From the NCBI RefSeq assembly GCF_002964045.1, contig NZ_POPB01000343.1:1-45887 (forward strand): a stretch of 45,887 nt of DNA, in the 5' to 3' direction. Both the position numbers and the translations under genes were made by a program. This DNA comes from Streptococcus suis. Its GTDB lineage: Bacteria; Bacillota; Bacilli; Lactobacillales; Streptococcaceae. Under the pieces are notes generated by a model, which saw only the letters and a program-made list of their open reading frames with translations, was not told the origin of the DNA and did not search any database. Shown here in pieces: positions 27,674 to 38,058 of this stretch. Every line of letters starts with the position of its first letter. Positions within the stretch are counted from its first letter, which is position 1.

Positions 27674-28740
27674 ATGAAACGCAAAGTATTTGATGATTAT
27701 AAGCCATACAAATTAGGAAGAATTGCCAAATTTGACCTAGGTAACAATGAAAATCGCATAATCGACTGGTCATTTTTGCAACAAAAAACCTTGGAGAGCT
27801 TGGAAATAAGCCAGTTGAGTTATTACGGTGATAACACTTACTCCGAACTGATTGAGAAATATGCAACCTATCTGGGAGTGAGTCCAAAACAAGTGACGGT
27901 AGGTGTGGGCTCTGATCACCTTATTCACATGATTGTGTCCACCTTTATGGAAAAAGATGATACTTTTTTGACTGTTAATCCTGACTTTTTCATGTATGAA
28001 ACTTATAATCACATGCATGGTAGCCAGTTTGAAGCCGTTGACCTGGTTGAAAATGATGGAACCTTGGTTTTGCCTGTGGAGAGCCTGTTGGCGCGTGCTC
28101 AAGAAACGAGCGCCAAAATTCTCATGCTGTCTAATCCAAATAATCCGTCATCTGTTGCCTATTTTATGGAAGACTTGGAGCGGTTAGCACAATCTTTTCA
28201 AGGTTTGCTGGTTATCGATGAGGCTTATATTGAATTTGCAAATGTCGAAAGCTTTATCAGTCGTCTGCAACAATTTGACAATGTTTTAGTTTTACGGACC
28301 TTATCAAAGGCTTTTGGACTTGCAGGTTTACGAGTTGCTTTGCGGTAGGAAGTGAAGAGTTAATTTATGAATTGGACAAGGTCATTCCCCCATTCAGCTT
28401 GTCAAACTTGACTGCAAAAATGGCAGCCGTTGCATTGAATTATACAGACAAAGTTTTAGAAACAGTGGGAGTAATTCAGAATTTGCGAGAAGAAATGATC
28501 TTATTCTTGCAAGGGTTAAATAACTGTCAAGTTCTACCTAGTCAGGCGAGTTTTGTAACTTTCAAGGCACCATGGGCAGAAGATTTTTATCAGCAAGCCT
28601 TGGCACAGGATTGGAATTTCAAATACTATCCAACGGGTAAATTGGCAGGCTATATTCGCCTATCTATTGGAAGACCAGAAGAGATGGCTAAGGTTAAAGA
28701 GATGATCATATCATTGATAGAAAATGGGACAATTTCATAA
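27674..28740 (+). pseudogene. Aminotransferase (HisC-like, class I/II), frameshifted
   Basis: Two consecutive frames together encode a PLP aminotransferase related to histidinol-phosphate aminotransferase. The first (to 28348) carries GVGSDHLI, LSNPNNPSS, VIDEAYIEF and the PLP-Lys motif TLSKAFGLAGLRV. The second, readable from about 28339, continues FAVGSEELIYELDKVIPPFS to a normal end containing YIRLSIGRPEEM. One base is missing near 28337-28338, where GTT-GGC-TTT appears to have become GTT-GC-TTT. The C-terminal domain is lost in the first product. The ribosome site AAGGAG favours the ATG at 27671 or 27674. No other his genes are nearby. Sequencing error cannot be excluded. Confidence 0.8.
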
Positions 28741-28799
28741 GAGATTGTTCTTTTTTTGAAGAAAATTGACATTTTTTGAAAGATTTTGCTAGAAAATGA

Positions 28800-28827
28800 T
28801 TGACAATGATATTATTTAGTGTATAAT
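28800..28827 (+). promoter_or_regulatory. fruRKA operon promoter
   Basis: TTGACA (28800-28805), 16 bases, TATAAT (28822-28827). Confidence 0.8.
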
Positions 28828-28832
28828 TTATT

Positions 28833-28847
28833 TTGTAAACGATTGCA
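28833..28847 (+). promoter_or_regulatory. cre site of the fructose operon
   Basis: TTGTAAACGATTGCA matches all positions of the 15-base cre consensus WTGNAANCGNWNNCW. It starts 5 bases after the -10 and covers the expected transcription start, so CcpA binding should repress. Confidence 0.8.
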
Positions 28848-28854
28848 GGAGGTG

Positions 28855-29604
28855 TTGAATATTCTCAAATCAGAACGCAAGCAAGTCATACTAGAACGTA
28901 TTCAAGCACAACAATTTGTCCGATTGGAAGAATTGGTTGACATTCTAGCAACATCTGAATCCACTGTTCGTAGGGATTTGGACGAGTTAGAAAATGAAGG
29001 GAAGCTTCGAAGAGTACATGGCGGTGCAGAAGCACCCGCCAATTTGCAACTGGAAGAATCTATTCTTGAAAAATCTGTCAAAAACGTTCAAGAAAAAAGA
29101 GAGATTGCTGAACGAGCAGCTCAACTGATTTTGGACGGAGATGTGATTTTCTTAGATGCAGGCACAACCACAGGGGTACTGATTGATTATCTTCAACAGG
29201 AAAATCTGACAGTCGTGACCAACTCTATCCACCATGCGGTAAAATTAGTTGAACGCAAGGTAAAGACCATCATCATTGGTGGTATTGTCAAGCGGTCAAC
29301 CGATGCCTCTGTCGGTGCGATAGCATTGGAACAAATTCGTCAGCTCAACTTTGATAAGGCATTTCTGGGTATGAATGGCATTGATAAAAATTACTTTACA
29401 ACGCCAGATATCGAAGAAGCGACCATCAAACGCACAATTATTGACAATGCTAAAGAAAGCTTTGTTTTAGCAGATGCGTCAAAAATCGGTCGATTTTCCT
29501 TTGCCAAAGTTGCAGCAATCGAAAAAGCCAACATTATCTGTCAATCTTCGGAGAGCAGTTTGTTGGACATCATAAAAGAGAAAACGAGGGTAATCGAGGT
29601 ATGA
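28855..29604 (+). CDS. fruR: DeoR-family repressor of the fructose operon
   Basis: The roughly 249-residue regulator has an N-terminal DeoR winged helix (ERKQVILERIQ, ATSESTVRRDLDELENEGKLRRVHGGA) and a sugar-phosphate sensor domain with DAGTTTG and VVTNS. In homologues fructose 1-phosphate relieves repression. Start choice is unusual: GCAGGAGG (28845-28852) is followed by in-frame GTG (28852), TTG (28855) and ATT (28861). Homologues begin at the ILKSERK position, and the ATT has the best spacing. TTG is used here as the conventional choice. It is coupled to fruK by an ATGA overlap. Confidence 0.9.
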   Translation: MNILKSERKQVILERIQAQQFVRLEELVDILATSESTVRRDLDELENEGKLRRVHGGAEAPANLQLEESILEKSVKNVQEKREIAERAAQLILDGDVIFLDAGTTTGVLIDYLQQENLTVVTNSIHHAVKLVERKVKTIIIGGIVKRSTDASVGAIALEQIRQLNFDKAFLGMNGIDKNYFTTPDIEEATIKRTIIDNAKESFVLADASKIGRFSFAKVAAIEKANIICQSSESSLLDIIKEKTRVIEV

Positions 29605-30512
29605 TTTATACAGTTACGCTCAATCCAGCCATTGACTATATCGTTCGTTTAGAACATGTCGAAACGGGCAGTGTCAATCGTATGGAGAGCGACGATAAGT
29701 ATGCCGGCGGTAAGGGAATCAACGTCAGTCGTGTCTTGAAACGTTTGGGCTATCCAAACACAGCGACAGGGTTCCTTGGCGGATTTACCGGCCTGTTCAT
29801 CAAGGATGGATTGGTTGCTGAAGGCATTGATACCGATTTTGTACAAGTTAACCAAGATACACGGATTAACGTGAAAATCAAGGCCGACCAAGAGACAGAA
29901 ATCAACGGATTGGGACCGATTGTGACAGATACACAATTGGCTGAATTAGAAATGGTTTTAGCAGGTTTGACCAAGGAAGACACAGTTGTTTTTGCAGGGT
30001 CTGCACCAGCTAGTCTTGGTAATGAAGTCTATAACAGACTGATTCCGGTGGCGAAAAAAGCAGGAGCGCAAGTTGTCTGTGACTTTGAAGGTCAAACACT
30101 TCTGGATTCACTTGCTCACCAACCACTCTTGGTTAAGCCAAACAATCATGAACTTGAAGCAATCTTCAATGTTGAGTTGAATTGCATTGCAGATATCGAG
30201 ACCTATGCTAAGAAAATCTTAGATATGGGAGCTCAGAATGTTATCATTTCTATGGCAGGTGACGGAGCCTTGTTGGTCACTCCAGCAGCTACTTACTTTG
30301 CCAAACCAATCAAGGGAACAGTGAAAAATTCTGTCGGAGCTGGAGATTCCATGGTGGCAGGATTTACTGGCGAATACGTTCGCTCACAAGATCCGATCGA
30401 AGCCCTAAAATGGGGAGTTGCTTGCGGTACGGCAACAGCCTTTTCAGACGATTTGGCAAGTATCGAATTTATTAAGGAAACTTATGAAAAAGTTGAGGTA
30501 GAAACACTATGA
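29601..30512 (+). CDS. fruK: 1-phosphofructokinase
   Basis: The 303-residue PfkB-family kinase converts fructose 1-phosphate to fructose 1,6-bisphosphate. The start MIYTVTLNPAIDY, the AGGKGINVSRVLKRLG substrate loop (about 36-51) and the C-terminal NSVGAGDSMVAGF with the catalytic Asp are diagnostic. Its start overlaps the fruR stop and its stop overlaps the fruA start, so the three genes are translated together. Confidence 0.95.
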   Translation: MIYTVTLNPAIDYIVRLEHVETGSVNRMESDDKYAGGKGINVSRVLKRLGYPNTATGFLGGFTGLFIKDGLVAEGIDTDFVQVNQDTRINVKIKADQETEINGLGPIVTDTQLAELEMVLAGLTKEDTVVFAGSAPASLGNEVYNRLIPVAKKAGAQVVCDFEGQTLLDSLAHQPLLVKPNNHELEAIFNVELNCIADIETYAKKILDMGAQNVIISMAGDGALLVTPAATYFAKPIKGTVKNSVGAGDSMVAGFTGEYVRSQDPIEALKWGVACGTATAFSDDLASIEFIKETYEKVEVETL

Positions 30513-32464
30513 AAATTCAAGACGTTTTGAGAAAAGATGTCATGTTGCTTGATTTGCAAGCGACAAGCAAGGAAGCAGTTATCGATGAAATGATAACTAG
30601 CTTGGTTGATAAAGGTTATGTGAATGATTTTGAGGTATTCAAAACAGGTATTATGAACCGTGAAGCACAAACGACAACAGGACTTGGCGACGGTATCGCA
30701 ATGCCACACGCTAAGAATGCTGCTGTAAAAGAAGCGACTGTTCTCTTTGCAAAATCAAACAAGGGTGTTGACTACGCAAGTCTTGACGGTCAACCAACAG
30801 ACTTGTTCTTCATGATTGCAGCTCCAGAAGGTGCTAACGATACTCACTTGGCTGCCCTTGCGGAATTGTCTAAATACTTGATGAAGCCTGGATTTGCTGA
30901 TAGACTTCGTGCAGCAACAAATCCTGAAGAAGTGATTGCAGTCTTCGATACAGCTGAAGCCGCAGATAAGGCAGTTGAAGAAGTGGTTGTAGCTCCAAGC
31001 GGTGATCGTCCATTTATCGTTGCAGTTACAGCATGTACAACAGGTATTGCTCATACTTACATGGCAGAAGAAGCACTTAAGAAACAAGCTGCTGAAATGG
31101 GTGTTGATATCAAGGTTGAAACAAACGGTGCATCAGGTGTAGGTAACAAACTGACTGCTGAAGACATCAAGAAAGCAGCAGGTGTTATCATCGCAGCAGA
31201 TAAGGCTGTTGATATGACTCGTTTCAATGGTAAACCATTGGTCTCTCGTCCAGTTGCAGCTGGTATCAAACAACCAGAAGAATTGATTAACATCATTTTG
31301 GATGGAAAAGCATCTACATATACAGCAACAGAAGGAGCTGCTACAGTGGAATCTTCTGAAAAACTCAGTCTTGGTAAAGCATTCTATAAACACTTGATGA
31401 GTGGTGTTTCTCAAATGTTGCCATTCGTTATCGGTGGCGGTATCTTGATTGCCCTTGCCTTCCTATTCGATGGAGCTCTAGGTGTGCCGCAAGACAGTCT
31501 TGGTAGTCTTGGTTCATACCATGAAATCTCAGCAATGTTCATGAAAATTGGTGGAGCAGCCTTCGGCTTTATGTTGCCACTTCTTGCAGGTTACATTGCT
31601 TACTCAATCGCTGAAAAACCAGGTTTGGTTGCAGGTTTCGTAGCTGGTTCAATTGCTAGCAGCGGTCTTGCATTCGGTAAAATTCCTTACGCAGCTGGTG
31701 GCGAAGAAACCCTTGCCCTTGCTGGAGTATCATCTGGTTTCTTGGGTGCCCTTGTAGGTGGTTTCCTTGCTGGTGGTGTCGTGCTTGTTCTTCGCAATGC
31801 TTTGCGTAATATGCCAAAATCACTTCAAGGTTTGAATGCTATCTTGCTCTTGCCACTTTTGGGTACAGCTATCACAGGTTTCTTGATGTTCTTCGTCAAC
31901 ATCCCAATGGCAGCTATCAACACTGGTATGAACAACTTCCTTGCAGGTCTTGAGGGTAGCTCTGCAATTCTCCTTGGACTTGTCCTCGGTGGTATGATGG
32001 CAGTCGATATGGGTGGCCCAGTCAATAAAGCAGCTTATGTCTTCGGTACAGGTACACTTGCAGCAACTGTTGCAGATGGTGGTTCTGTTGCCATGGCAGC
32101 AGTTATGGCAGGCGGTATGGTTCCACCGTTGGCAGTATTCGTTGCAACCCTTCTTTTCAAAGACAAATTCACACAAGAAGAGCGTAACTCAGGTTTGACA
32201 AACATCGTAATGGGTCTTTCATTCATTACTGAAGGTGCGATTCCATTTGGTGCAGCTGACCCAGCACGTGCTATCCCAAGCTTTATCGCTGGTTCTGCTC
32301 TTGCAGGTGCCTTGGTTGGTTTGTCAGGTATTCAATTGATGGCTCCACACGGTGGTATCTTCGTTATCGCTTTGACATCTAACCCATTGCTTTATCTAGC
32401 ATATGTAGCAGTCGGTGCAGTTGTTTCAGGTGTCCTCTACGGTGCCCTTCGTCAATCGAAATAA
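30509..32464 (+). CDS. fruA: PTS fructose-specific transporter EIIABC
   Basis: The 651-residue membrane permease imports fructose as fructose 1-phosphate. The EIIA domain (about 1-150) has His67 in GIAMPHAKN. The EIIB domain (about 165-270) has Cys176 in VTACTTGIAHTYMAEEAL. The EIIC membrane domain (about 290-650) has many hydrophobic segments and FGAADPARAIPS. Domain order A-B-C in one chain is usual for streptococci. A terminator follows. Confidence 0.97.
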   Translation: MKIQDVLRKDVMLLDLQATSKEAVIDEMITSLVDKGYVNDFEVFKTGIMNREAQTTTGLGDGIAMPHAKNAAVKEATVLFAKSNKGVDYASLDGQPTDLFFMIAAPEGANDTHLAALAELSKYLMKPGFADRLRAATNPEEVIAVFDTAEAADKAVEEVVVAPSGDRPFIVAVTACTTGIAHTYMAEEALKKQAAEMGVDIKVETNGASGVGNKLTAEDIKKAAGVIIAADKAVDMTRFNGKPLVSRPVAAGIKQPEELINIILDGKASTYTATEGAATVESSEKLSLGKAFYKHLMSGVSQMLPFVIGGGILIALAFLFDGALGVPQDSLGSLGSYHEISAMFMKIGGAAFGFMLPLLAGYIAYSIAEKPGLVAGFVAGSIASSGLAFGKIPYAAGGEETLALAGVSSGFLGALVGGFLAGGVVLVLRNALRNMPKSLQGLNAILLLPLLGTAITGFLMFFVNIPMAAINTGMNNFLAGLEGSSAILLGLVLGGMMAVDMGGPVNKAAYVFGTGTLAATVADGGSVAMAAVMAGGMVPPLAVFVATLLFKDKFTQEERNSGLTNIVMGLSFITEGAIPFGAADPARAIPSFIAGSALAGALVGLSGIQLMAPHGGIFVIALTSNPLLYLAYVAVGAVVSGVLYGALRQSK

Positions 32465-32469
32465 GTATG

Positions 32470-32497
32470 AAAACCTTGTCTCCGGGCAAGGTTTTTT
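32470..32497 (+). terminator. Terminator of the fructose operon
   Basis: Stem AAAACCTTG / CAAGGTTTT followed by T run. Confidence 0.85.
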
Positions 32498-32558
32498 AGC
32501 ATTTTTAGTTTGCTTTGTGATATAATATGAATACTATTGTTTTTAGAGGAGTAGAAAA

Positions 32559-32933
32559 ATGGAAATCATTCGCGATAAAGAATTTGTTAATCAATATCAC
32601 TTTGATGCACGAAATCATGCTTGGGAAAAGGAGAACGGTGTTCCTGAGACCAAATTAAATGTTGATTTCCAATTGTTAGAGCGCAATGAGGATGAAAAAA
32701 AGACCTCAATGATTACAATTTTGCGATTTATTATTGTATTGAATCACTTTGTCATTTCTGGTGCTATGAGTCAAAGAGTCCATCTACAAGATCGCTATGT
32801 TCAAGAACCGACTGAATTTACTGATGAAGAAAAACGCGAATTAGTTGATCCATTGTTGAGCATTTTGAAACGTATGACTTATGAAGTAACTGAAATCGCT
32901 TTTGATGCACCAGGGGTAAATTTGGAGTTTTAA
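32559..32933 (+). CDS. DUF1149 family protein
   Basis: The 124-residue soluble protein belongs to the streptococcal/lactococcal DUF1149 family ([19 protein letters not shown] start). The fold may resemble SecB, but no activity is established. No membrane segment is seen. A TATAAT box lies about 35 bases upstream. One base separates it from degV, so it heads a six-gene run to 37967. Confidence 0.82.
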   Translation: MEIIRDKEFVNQYHFDARNHAWEKENGVPETKLNVDFQLLERNEDEKKTSMITILRFIIVLNHFVISGAMSQRVHLQDRYVQEPTEFTDEEKRELVDPLLSILKRMTYEVTEIAFDAPGVNLEF

Positions 32934-32934
32934 T

Positions 32935-33786
32935 ATGAAATTAGCAGTTATTACTGACTCATCAGCTGTTTTGAATGTTCAAAGTATTGAGCGGGATGAC
33001 CTGTTTGTCCTAAGTATTCCAGTCAGCATCGATGGGGAAAATTATATCGAAGGGCAAAATTTGACGGTTGAAGAGTTTTATCAAAAAATGGCTTCATCGA
33101 AAGAATTACCTAAAACAAGTCAACCGAGTTTGATGGAACTAGAAGAAATTCTGGCTAAATTAACAGAGAAAGGCTATACACACGCTCTTGGCTTATTCTT
33201 GTCATCAGGTATTTCAGGTTTTTATCAAAATATTCAATATTTGGCTGATGAATTTGAAGGATTAACCGTTGCCTTTCCAGATACCAAAATCACATCGGCT
33301 CCTTTAGGCATGATGGTCGAAAATGTTCTCAAATGGGCTGATGCAGGACTTAGTTTTGAAGAAATTACTGTGAAATTGGACCAAGAAATTGGGAAGACTA
33401 CAGCCTTCATCATGGTTGATGACCTCAATCATTTGGTAAAAGGTGGTCGCTTGTCCAATGGTGCGGCCTTGCTTGGCAATCTTTTGAGCATCAAACCGAT
33501 TCTGTATTTTACAGGCGAGGGTAAGATTGAAGTGTATGAAAAAGTTCGGACGGAGAAGAAGGCCATTAAGCGACTCTTGGAAATCCTCCAAGAACAAACG
33601 ACCGAAGGACAGTATCAGATTGCTATCATACATGCCAACGCTCCTGAAAAAGCTGATAACTTTAAACAGCAATTGGAAGAAGCAGGTGTCGGTAGCGATT
33701 TACCAATCGTGTCATTTGGTTCGGTCATCGGTACGCACTTGGGAGAAGGGGCAGTGGCCTTTGGTATTTCTCCCATCATTGAATAG
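32935..33786 (+). CDS. DegV family fatty-acid-binding protein
   Basis: The 283-residue protein begins [12 protein letters not shown] and has the TSQPS loop (about 61-65) and a [14 protein letters not shown] segment typical of DegV proteins. These bind fatty acids, and several (FakB) present them to the FakA kinase for phospholipid synthesis. No fakA lies nearby, so a FakB role is only possible. GGAG lies about 7 bases before the ATG. Confidence 0.9.
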   Translation: MKLAVITDSSAVLNVQSIERDDLFVLSIPVSIDGENYIEGQNLTVEEFYQKMASSKELPKTSQPSLMELEEILAKLTEKGYTHALGLFLSSGISGFYQNIQYLADEFEGLTVAFPDTKITSAPLGMMVENVLKWADAGLSFEEITVKLDQEIGKTTAFIMVDDLNHLVKGGRLSNGAALLGNLLSIKPILYFTGEGKIEVYEKVRTEKKAIKRLLEILQEQTTEGQYQIAIIHANAPEKADNFKQQLEEAGVGSDLPIVSFGSVIGTHLGEGAVAFGISPIIE

Positions 33787-33794
33787 GAGTTTGC

Positions 33795-34562
33795 ATGACA
33801 ATTAAGGTAATTATCGCAGGATTCAAAGGAAAAATGGGTTCAACGGCTGTTGAGATGGTCAAGGATGACGCAGAACTTAGTCTGGCTGCCTTGGTAGACC
33901 CATTTGCGACAGAAACAGAAGTAGATGGTGTTCCTGTTTTCAAGACCAAAGAAGAAGTTGCCAGCCTAGAAGCTGATGTCTGGGTGGATTTTACAACGCC
34001 AAAATTTGCCTATGAAAACACCCGTTTTGCCTTGGAAAATGGTTTCGCACCTGTGGTTGGAACAACGGGCTTTACCCCAGAAGAAATTGAAGAATTAATC
34101 GCCTTGTCTGCTGAGAAGGGCTTGGGAGGTTTGATTGCCCCTAATTTTGCGATTGGAGCCATCTTGCTTATGCAATTTGCAGCTCAAGCAGCCAAGTATT
34201 TCCCAAATCTTGAAATCATCGAATTGCACCATGATAAGAAGAAGGATGCACCGAGTGGTACGGCTGTCAAAACGGCCGAACTCATTTCACAAGTCCGTCA
34301 GTCGCAGGCTCAAGGTGCAGCAGATGAAGAAGAACTGATTGCTGGCGCTCGTGGGGCAGAATTTGATGGCTTCCGTATCCACTCAGTACGCTTGCCAGGC
34401 CTTGTTGCCCATCAGGAAGTGATTTTTGGGGCACAGGGAGAAGGCTTGACCATTCGTCATGACTCTTACGATCGTATTTCCTTTATGGGCGGTGTCAATC
34501 TCGGCATTAAAGAGGTAGTCAAACGCTCACAACTCGTTTATGGTTTGGAACACTTATTATGA
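33795..34562 (+). CDS. dapB: 4-hydroxy-tetrahydrodipicolinate reductase
   Basis: The 255-residue enzyme of the lysine/diaminopimelate pathway reduces 4-hydroxy-tetrahydrodipicolinate with NAD(P)H. The Rossmann start [12 protein letters not shown] and the active-site [13 protein letters not shown] (His-His and Lys pair) are clear. The stop overlaps the cca start by 4 bases (ATGA). Confidence 0.95.
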   Translation: MTIKVIIAGFKGKMGSTAVEMVKDDAELSLAALVDPFATETEVDGVPVFKTKEEVASLEADVWVDFTTPKFAYENTRFALENGFAPVVGTTGFTPEEIEELIALSAEKGLGGLIAPNFAIGAILLMQFAAQAAKYFPNLEIIELHHDKKKDAPSGTAVKTAELISQVRQSQAQGAADEEELIAGARGAEFDGFRIHSVRLPGLVAHQEVIFGAQGEGLTIRHDSYDRISFMGGVNLGIKEVVKRSQLVYGLEHLL

Positions 34563-35770
34563 AATTAAACAATCTGCCTTCTGAGTTTCAGGAGGCTTTG
34601 CCGATTTTAGAGAAAATTAAAGCAGCTGGTTACGAGGCTTATTTCGTTGGCGGTTCCGTTCGTGATGCCATTCTCTGTAGGACTATTCATGATGTCGATA
34701 TTGCGACTTCTAGCTATCCGCAAGAAACCAAGCAAATCTTTCCTCGGACTATTGATGTGGGGATTGAGCATGGAACTGTCCTAGTCTTGGAAGGTGGCAA
34801 AGAGTATGAAATCACGACTTTTCGGACAGAGGAGGAGTATGTCGACTTCCGCAGGCCTAGCCAGGTTTCCTTTGTGCGTTCCTTAGAAGAGGATCTCAAA
34901 CGTCGCGACTTCACTGTCAACGCCTTCGCCTTGGATGAAGAAGCACAGATTGTTGATCTCTTTGATGGGATGACTGACTTAGAAAACCGTACCCTACGGG
35001 CTGTAGGCATCCCGGCTGAGCGTTTTAACGAAGATGCTCTCCGTATCATGCGTGGATTTCGCTTTGCGGCGACCTTGGACTTTGAGATTGAGCCGACTAC
35101 CTTTGAAGCCATGGTTCAAACTGCACCGCTCTTGGAAAAAATCTCGGTGGAACGTAGCTTTATCGAGTTTGATAAACTCTTGATAGCGGATTTTTGGCGA
35201 AAAGGCTTGCGCGCTATGATTGATTCCAAGGCTTACAATTTCTTGCCTGATTTAGCTGGAAAAAGTGATGAATTAGAGGCCATGCTAACAAGTTTGACAG
35301 CAGAATTTCGCTTTTCGACTTCTGAACAAGCTTGGGCCATGCTCTTTGTCTGTTTAGGTATCGAGAATATCAAATCCTTCCTGAAAAAATGGAAAACCAG
35401 CAATGATTTCCAACGCAGCGTGGTCAAGTTGGTAGAGATTTACCAGCTTCGCCAAGCAGGACCTGTTACCAAGCAAATCTGTTTCAAGTATGGCAAAGAA
35501 TTCATGTACTTAGTAGAGGAACTCCGTCAAGCACAAGGTCTTGTTACAGATTTTGCAGCAATTGACAAGATTGACCAAGCCTTGACTATCCATGACAAGC
35601 ATGAAATTGTTGTCAATGGGGGACATCTGATGAAGGCATTTGACCTCAAACCAGGTCCAGTATTAGGAGAACTGCTCAAAGAGGTTGAATTCCAAATCGT
35701 GGAAGGACAGCTGGAAAACGAAGAGCAAGCCATTATGACATTTGTGAAAGGAATCTTAGAGAATGAGTGA
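34559..35770 (+). CDS. cca: CCA-adding tRNA nucleotidyltransferase
   Basis: The 403-residue class II enzyme adds or repairs the 3' CCA of tRNA. The catalytic fold has GGSVRDAIL (about 31-39) and DVDIATS with the two metal-binding Asp. [15 protein letters not shown] and [14 protein letters not shown] provide the base-recognition and binding helices. It overlaps dapB and the ABC-F gene by 4 and 8 bases. The dapB-cca-ABC-F order is frequent in streptococci. Confidence 0.95.
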   Translation: MKLNNLPSEFQEALPILEKIKAAGYEAYFVGGSVRDAILCRTIHDVDIATSSYPQETKQIFPRTIDVGIEHGTVLVLEGGKEYEITTFRTEEEYVDFRRPSQVSFVRSLEEDLKRRDFTVNAFALDEEAQIVDLFDGMTDLENRTLRAVGIPAERFNEDALRIMRGFRFAATLDFEIEPTTFEAMVQTAPLLEKISVERSFIEFDKLLIADFWRKGLRAMIDSKAYNFLPDLAGKSDELEAMLTSLTAEFRFSTSEQAWAMLFVCLGIENIKSFLKKWKTSNDFQRSVVKLVEIYQLRQAGPVTKQICFKYGKEFMYLVEELRQAQGLVTDFAAIDKIDQALTIHDKHEIVVNGGHLMKAFDLKPGPVLGELLKEVEFQIVEGQLENEEQAIMTFVKGILENE

Positions 35771-37631
35771 TTTTATCGTTGAACACCTGACCAAGTCTGT
35801 TGGTGATAAAACGGTCTTTGCTGATCTGTCTTTCATCATCCATCAGGGCGACCGTATCGGGATTATTGGGGTCAATGGTACAGGAAAGACGACTTTGCTG
35901 GATGTTCTGTCAGGTCGCATCGGTTTTGATGGCGATGTGTCGCCTTTCCAGACTAAGAATGCCTATAAAATTTCTTACCTAACCCAAGAGCCTGAATTTG
36001 ATGAAAGCCAAACTGTCTTAGATACTGTTCTGTCTTCGGATTTACGGGAAACCCAGTTAATCCGTGAATATGAACGGCTCTTGTCAAACTATGATGAAAG
36101 CAGTCAAGCAAGGCTGGAAAAGGTGATGGCTGAGATGGATGCTCACAACGCTTGGGAGATTGAAAGCCAGGTCAAGACTGTCTTGTCGAAACTCGGTCTA
36201 ACAGACCTCAACGAAACTGTTGCTGAGTTATCAGGTGGTCTACGTAGAAGAGTGCAATTGGCCCAAGTCCTCCTTGGAAATGCTGACTTGCTCTTGCTAG
36301 ATGAACCGACCAACCACTTGGACATTGATACCATTGAGTGGTTGACGACTTTCTTGAAAAATACTAAAAAGTCTGTTCTCTTTATTACCCACGATCGCTA
36401 TTTCTTGGACAATGTGGCAACACGGATTTTCGAACTAGACCGTGCTAGCTTGACCGAATATCAGGGCAATTACCAAGACTATGTTCGCTTGAAGGCAGAG
36501 CAGGACGAGCGAGATGCCGCCCTTCGCCATAAGAAAGAGCAGCTCTACAAACAAGAGCTGGCTTGGATGCGCAGACAACCTCAAGCTCGTGCTACCAAGC
36601 AACAGGCTCGTATCAATCGTTTCCATGACCTCAAAGGCGATTTAGCCAACAAGATAGACGATAGCGAATTGGAAATCAATTTTGAAACCTCTCGTATCGG
36701 TAAAAAAGTCATTAACTTTGAAAATGTCAGCTTTTCCTATCCTGACAAGCCCATTTTAAAAGACTTTAACCTGCTCATTCAAAACAAGGACCGCATAGGA
36801 ATTGTCGGTGATAATGGTAAAGGAAAATCTACCTTACTCAATCTAATCGCAGGTGATTTGCAGACAGACAGCGGTAAGGTAGATATTGGCGAAACCATCC
36901 GCATCGGTTATTTTTCTCAGACCATCAAGGGCTTGGACGAAAGCAAGCGGGTCATCAATTTCTTGCAGGAAGTGGCAGAAGAAGCTAAGACGACATCTGG
37001 TATGGTTTCTATCGCAGAACTCCTGGAGCAATTCCTCTTTCCACGTAACACCCATGGTACCCTGATTGAAAAATTGTCTGGTGGGGAGAAGAAGCGGCTT
37101 TACCTGCTGAAAATTCTCTTGCAACGACCCAATGTTCTCTTGCTGGACGAGCCGACCAACGACTTGGACATAGCGACATTGACAGTCTTGGAACATTTCT
37201 TACAGGGCTTTGCTGGTCCGGTCATTACCGTCAGTCACGACCGTTATTTCTTGGACAAGGTGGCTAACAAAATCTTGGCCTTTGAAGACGACGGCATTCA
37301 GACCTTCTTTGGCAACTACACAGACTATCTGGATGAGAAAGCCTTTCTGGCTTCCCGCTCTGCCATTTCCTTGGAAAAACCAAAGGAGAAAACCGAGAAA
37401 AGCAAAGAGAACAAGAAGCGGATGTCCTACTTTGAGAAGCAGGAATGGGCGACCATCGAAGAGGATATTGCTGGCTTGGAGGAGCGGATTGCGGAAATCG
37501 AGACGGAAATGCTGACCTGTGGCAGTGATTTTACAAAATTGTCCGAATTGCAGAAGGAATTGGATGAGAAAAACGACCTGCTCTTAGAAAAGTATGAGCG
37601 GTATGAGTATCTGAGCGAACTGGAGGGCTAG
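35763..37631 (+). CDS. ABC-F family ATPase
   Basis: The 622-residue cytosolic protein has two ABC domains and no membrane part. Site one has [25 protein letters not shown] and [11 protein letters not shown]. Site two has [25 protein letters not shown] and [11 protein letters not shown]. Both catalytic Glu are intact. A linker rich in Lys and Arg near 235-290 is the P-site tRNA interaction motif, and a C-terminal coiled coil spans about 545-620 (Uup-like). ABC-F proteins act on the ribosome. The coiled coil favours a housekeeping Uup-type role over antibiotic protection. Confidence 0.92.
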   Translation: MSDFIVEHLTKSVGDKTVFADLSFIIHQGDRIGIIGVNGTGKTTLLDVLSGRIGFDGDVSPFQTKNAYKISYLTQEPEFDESQTVLDTVLSSDLRETQLIREYERLLSNYDESSQARLEKVMAEMDAHNAWEIESQVKTVLSKLGLTDLNETVAELSGGLRRRVQLAQVLLGNADLLLLDEPTNHLDIDTIEWLTTFLKNTKKSVLFITHDRYFLDNVATRIFELDRASLTEYQGNYQDYVRLKAEQDERDAALRHKKEQLYKQELAWMRRQPQARATKQQARINRFHDLKGDLANKIDDSELEINFETSRIGKKVINFENVSFSYPDKPILKDFNLLIQNKDRIGIVGDNGKGKSTLLNLIAGDLQTDSGKVDIGETIRIGYFSQTIKGLDESKRVINFLQEVAEEAKTTSGMVSIAELLEQFLFPRNTHGTLIEKLSGGEKKRLYLLKILLQRPNVLLLDEPTNDLDIATLTVLEHFLQGFAGPVITVSHDRYFLDKVANKILAFEDDGIQTFFGNYTDYLDEKAFLASRSAISLEKPKEKTEKSKENKKRMSYFEKQEWATIEEDIAGLEERIAEIETEMLTCGSDFTKLSELQKELDEKNDLLLEKYERYEYLSELEG

Positions 37632-37967
37632 ATGAAAGTTCTTGTTATGTCATATATGGTCATCTATCTCTTGGTGACCTTGGGAGCGGCTTTGTTTAGC
37701 TATTTTAAGACCAAAAAGATGAATGCTTTACGCTTGATATTTACGGTTTTATCCATGCTCTTGCTGGCTGTCACGCTTTATTTTTACAGTCAGTCTTATC
37801 ATGCTGTTCAGATGGTTGGATTTGCTATGGGCTTTACCTTTATCTCCACCCTCTTTCTCTACAATGGGACCAAGGAAGGTAGTAATTTTACAACAGTTAT
37901 GCTCTTTTCCATTGGAAGGTTTATCTTACATATTCAATTTTTAATTTTGCTCTATCTTTTTAGATAG
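37632..37967 (+). CDS. Small polytopic membrane protein, unknown
   Basis: The 111-residue protein has about four hydrophobic helices (about 5-23, 31-50, 56-76, 90-110). It starts directly after the ABC-F stop with GGAGG about 6 bases upstream and ends inside a terminator, so it is the last gene of the operon. Not recognised. Confidence 0.7.
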   Translation: MKVLVMSYMVIYLLVTLGAALFSYFKTKKMNALRLIFTVLSMLLLAVTLYFYSQSYHAVQMVGFAMGFTFISTLFLYNGTKEGSNFTTVMLFSIGRFILHIQFLILLYLFR

Positions 37968-37978
37968 GGCATTTTTTA
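37950..37978 (+). terminator. Terminator of the DUF1149-ABC-F operon
   Basis: Nine-pair stem GCTCTATCT / AGATAGGGC followed by T run. The stop codon of the last gene lies in the stem. Confidence 0.85.
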
Positions 37979-38022
37979 TACTTACAAATTTATGAAAAGG
38001 CTTTACGCAAACCTTTGCATTG

Positions 38023-38031
38023 TGTTATAAT
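38023..38031 (+). promoter_or_regulatory. Extended -10 element of glcK
   Basis: TGT-TATAAT lies 28 bases before the glcK start. A weak -35 (TTTACG) lies 18 bases upstream of the hexamer. Confidence 0.6.
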
Positions 38032-38058
38032 AAAGAAAATACATTTGAGGTGATGATT

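Noticed and set aside
31820..32176. Long antisense open frame inside fruA
   Set aside because: It is Cys/His-rich nonsense produced by the codon pattern of fruA on the other strand. The same holds for antisense frames in gyrA, guaC and glcK.
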